From Thalassiosira profunda (lineage: Eukaryota > Bacillariophyta > Thalassiosirophyceae > Thalassiosirales > Thalassiosiraceae), in the NCBI GenBank assembly GCA_036939355.1, contig JALLAP010000591.1, positions 1 to 15,900 on the forward strand: DNA of 15,900 nucleotides, given 5' to 3'. The position numbers and the translations under genes are program-made. Position 1 is the stretch's first letter; each line of letters starts with the position of its first letter. The notes under the pieces were generated by a model. The model made no database searches and had not been told where the DNA came from. It saw nothing but the letters and a program-made list of their open reading frames with translations. Positions 13,916-15,900 of the stretch are shown one piece after another.

Positions 13916-15142
13916 TCAGGAATCTTTCAGATACATCTGCATCGTCTCGTCTGGATACCAGTCAGTGTCGTGTCTATTCTTCGTCCGCCTCCTGATTGGC
14001 GTGCGATTGCGGTTGCCACGAGCGCCTTTGATGTCACTCTTGATAGACATGGTTGGCGCTGCTCGAGGCGTTGCCCCTGCCGAATTTGAGTTGCTCAGAA
14101 TCCTCATGGCCTGCTTCGCCGTTGAGAGGACAGGGCTTGGCAGGACCGATTTCGCAGTTCGTTTGAGGTTGTAAGCTGCCTGATCCGTCAGCCGTTGCAG
14201 TGGACCGCTGGAACGCTGTGCTACTGGCTGCGGTCGAACCACTGGCTGGAGTGGAGTCTGAGGGGTTGCCACCGCTTGTTTGTTGAGTGAAAATTGCTTC
14301 TCAGCCCTTCTCTGTGCCCATCTCGCACTCGCTGCGTTCGACACGGCGACCACGTTCAACGGTACATCTTCCTTGATGCGCCATTCCAGAGCGGCAACAG
14401 GGACCACGCCCTTCGGCCGAACGTCGACGATGTACCGCACCATCGTTTTGCCACTTGCGTACTCCTCCAAGATCCACGAGCCGTCGAATTGGGAAAAGAA
14501 CTGAGAGTCCACGCACGTGAAGTCCACTGAATACACCTTGGGTCGACCGGCGGCATCCTGGTCATCGCTATGGTGAACGCATTCACTCATGTCCATCGTG
14601 ACATCCGCTCCAAACTCGAACCCGAAAATCTTCTGCGCCCCTCTCTGGTACACCCTCGGCCGTCCGCCCACGATCCTTCCGCCGTTGTTTATCACTTTGC
14701 TCTCCACCAGGTTTGGAACATGGGTGGACAGGTTGTCGTAATCGGTCAAGATGCTGAAAATATCGTCAATGGGAATGTTCATGTCGATTTCCCCGGAGAT
14801 CCGTCGCGAGTTGGGAGACGTGGCCTCAATGCCCACAAGGACTCCCTCCTTCTGGAACTGGCTGTAGCGGTTGTTCGGCGACTTGATTTTGGACATGACC
14901 CGAGGTTTCTGCACGCCTCTGGTCGCAACGGCTCCCCTCGTGGACGACAGGTGGGTATGTCGGTAATCGAGGTGGGTTTGCGTTTGCTGGAAGGTTCGGC
15001 GCTGCACATGAAGTTGGGGTGCCGGTGGCGCAAACGCGGTCACTGCCGGCGCAAATGAGCCCGTGACAGAAAAGCAGATAAGCATGATGCACACAAGGGC
15101 AGGAAGGATGCCTCGGCGACGATGGAGGGTGACAGGCCTCAT
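13916..15142 (-). CDS. START/SRPBCC-domain (polyketide cyclase-like) protein, plastid-targeted
   Basis: This gene encodes 408 aa from the ATG at 15142. An in-frame ATG at 15304 would give 462 aa, but it would bury the signal peptide. The N-terminus MRPVTLHRRRGILPALVCIM is basic then hydrophobic, followed by SFAPAVTAFAPPAPQ, so two FAP cleavage motifs are possible and plastid import is likely. Residues about 105-270 form the SRPBCC fold: SRRISGEIDMNIPIDDIFSI, LTDYDNLSTHVPNLVESKVI, QRGAQKIFGFEFGADVTMDM, FDGSWILEEY and MVRYIVDVRPKGVVPVAALE. This resembles the plant chloroplast 'polyketide cyclase/dehydrase and lipid transport' family, whose ligand is unknown; lipid or hydrophobic ligand binding is inferred. 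The C-terminus is basic and disordered (about 275-385), ending DTDWYPDETMQMYLKDS. It converges on the hypothetical gene (152 bp) and diverges from the syntaxin-like gene. Confidence 0.85.
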   Translation of the reverse strand: MRPVTLHRRRGILPALVCIMLICFSVTGSFAPAVTAFAPPAPQLHVQRRTFQQTQTHLDYRHTHLSSTRGAVATRGVQKPRVMSKIKSPNNRYSQFQKEGVLVGIEATSPNSRRISGEIDMNIPIDDIFSILTDYDNLSTHVPNLVESKVINNGGRIVGGRPRVYQRGAQKIFGFEFGADVTMDMSECVHHSDDQDAAGRPKVYSVDFTCVDSQFFSQFDGSWILEEYASGKTMVRYIVDVRPKGVVPVAALEWRIKEDVPLNVVAVSNAASARWAQRRAEKQFSLNKQAVATPQTPLQPVVRPQPVAQRSSGPLQRLTDQAAYNLKRTAKSVLPSPVLSTAKQAMRILSNSNSAGATPRAAPTMSIKSDIKGARGNRNRTPIRRRTKNRHDTDWYPDETMQMYLKDS

Positions 15143-15767
15143 CTCGGTAGAAATTGCAAATACCTCGGTTGACTGTTCGATTGTCTCGGTTGACTGTGCG
15201 ATTGCAATTGCCGGACCAATCGATTCTGACGAGCACCCTCCATCGGCACACGAACACGATACCTCTTCACCCCGCGCCCTCGCATCGTGCCGTGCTCCAG
15301 CCATGATGCTTGCTCAGAATTGATGGCTACGCCTGAGTCAAATGCACCAACCGCCTGACTATGAGCAGAGGATGCCGCGGCCGGGAGGGGGTCGTGGTGC
15401 CGCCGTGGGCTGGAGGAAGGTTCGTGCCATCTTGCCTGTCAAAATCTGCCGAGAAGACGTGGTGGCGAGGTAAGACAGGCGTCTCTCCCGTGTATCAAGG
15501 AGTCCCAAATACAAGGTGCACCCTCGAGCCTCTCCTCGCTCGCACCTCGCACGTCACTCAACGCAATCAACGCGGGCCCCAACCCCAACGCTGCGGCCGT
15601 CACCTCCCCCACAGCTCCTCGTCCCGCGCCTCACGACCTCCCGGCGGTAGCCCTCGAAGCTCTTAAATTGACTGGGCTGTGAGGTGCTTAGCAGTGGTAG
15701 AGTAGGGTGCACCAAACAGTCGACGCTGCGCTGTTGCAGTCCACCCCCAACGCAACAAACGTCCACC
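15143..15767. promoter_or_regulatory. Divergent promoter region, START-like gene / syntaxin-like gene
   Basis: These 625 bp form the longest divergent gap in the window. Near the START-like gene there is a 21-bp-period tandem repeat (15164-15204). GCGAGGTAAGA at about 15468-15476 would be a good splice donor if a 5' leader intron exists for the syntaxin-like gene. The remaining short frames, including one from the ATG at 15361, show no recognisable protein character. Confidence 0.4.
15164..15204. repeat. Near-perfect 21-bp tandem repeat, two copies
   Basis: CTCGGTTGACTGTTCGATTG (15164-15183) is followed after one base by CTCGGTTGACTGTGCGATTG (15185-15204), with one mismatch in 20. TCTCGGT appears a third time just before, at about 15142-15148. 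It lies 22-62 bp upstream of the chosen start of the minus-strand START-like gene, so in its leader or core promoter. If the longer start at 15304 were used, it would encode a repeated STE-containing peptide. Confidence 0.85.
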
Positions 15768-15900
15768 ATGAACGACCGGCTGGCCGAATTGCAGGGAGAG
15801 GTTCCCTCCTGGGCCCAAGAGGACAGCGGCCCAACCAACGGCGCGGGTGGCGGCGGCGACATTGAAATGGGCAATACCAGCAGTAAAAAGAAGAAGAAGC
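15768..15900 (+). CDS. 5' end of a syntaxin-like (Qa-SNARE) gene, running off the right edge
   Basis: The frame opens at CCACCATGA, a strong start context, and stays open for 44 codons to the window edge. It reads MNDRLAELQGEVPSWAQE, then a Gly/Asn-rich linker, DIEMGNTSS and a Lys run. An (M/N)xDRLxEL start followed by an acidic DIEMG stretch is the usual beginning of plasma-membrane-type syntaxins. These target SNAREs act in vesicle fusion through a C-terminal SNARE helix and membrane anchor. Those parts lie outside the window, so the call rests on the N-terminus alone. Confidence 0.6.
   Translation, partial: MNDRLAELQGEVPSWAQEDSGPTNGAGGGGDIEMGNTSSKKKKK

Noticed and set aside
15361..15666. 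Plus-strand frame of 101 codons upstream of the syntaxin-like gene
   Set aside because: Low-complexity Arg/Ser/Pro composition, no motif, and it sits in a divergent promoter region.
1..15900. tRNA, rRNA, CRISPR arrays, complete transposons, viral or toxin genes
   Set aside because: I looked for tRNA B-box-like sequences, regular spaced repeats and transposase or integrase motifs on both strands and saw none. A covariance-model scan would be needed to exclude small RNA genes.

Overview
This looks like nuclear DNA of a photosynthetic eukaryote with a secondary, red-algal-type plastid, most likely a stramenopile (ochrophyte) alga. The evidence is as follows. Three predicted proteins (cysteinyl-tRNA synthetase, CP12 and a START-like protein) begin with a signal peptide followed at once by an AFAP, AFTP or FAP motif, the bipartite plastid-targeting signature of diatoms and their relatives. 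Several genes are split by short GT-AG introns (75, 117 and 220 nt). Start codons have A or G at -3, and there are no operons. The DNA is GC-rich and compact, with genes mostly in head-to-head and tail-to-tail pairs. A TEX9-like (cilium-associated) gene would fit a lineage that makes flagella. The species cannot be named from this window.

Layout, left to right. Positions 1-130 hold the start of a minus-strand gene that leaves the window. It is divergent from an F-box plus LON-like gene (502-1890, one intron), whose 3' side carries a perfect 22-bp inverted repeat. A TEX9-like coiled-coil gene (2162-2791) ends 17 nt from the stop codon of a minus-strand plastid cysteinyl-tRNA synthetase (2809-4686). 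A 346-bp divergent promoter region leads to a fused OHCU decarboxylase / 5-hydroxyisourate hydrolase (allantoin synthase, 5033-6031). Next come two M3-family oligopeptidase paralogs arranged tail to tail: one with an organelle-type leader (6522-8864, plus strand) and one without (9046-11437, minus strand). The second is divergent from a plastid CP12-like gene (11855-12325). A hypothetical basic, Ser-rich gene with an in-frame stop (12864-13763) faces a plastid-targeted START/SRPBCC protein (13916-15142, minus strand). A syntaxin-like gene begins at 15768 and runs off the right edge.

These genes do not form a single pathway. They are a typical mix of housekeeping genes: plastid translation (CysRS), plastid redox regulation (CP12), turnover of peptides such as cleaved targeting sequences (M3 pair), purine catabolism (allantoin synthase), protein degradation (F-box), and membrane traffic (syntaxin). 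The most informative items are the inverted peptidase pair with split localisation and non-matching introns, the CP12 that lacks its C-terminal cysteine pair, the unexplained in-frame stop, and several noncoding repeats (a perfect hairpin, two tandem repeats and a diverged direct duplication). I see no clear evidence for a wholly new multi-gene system.
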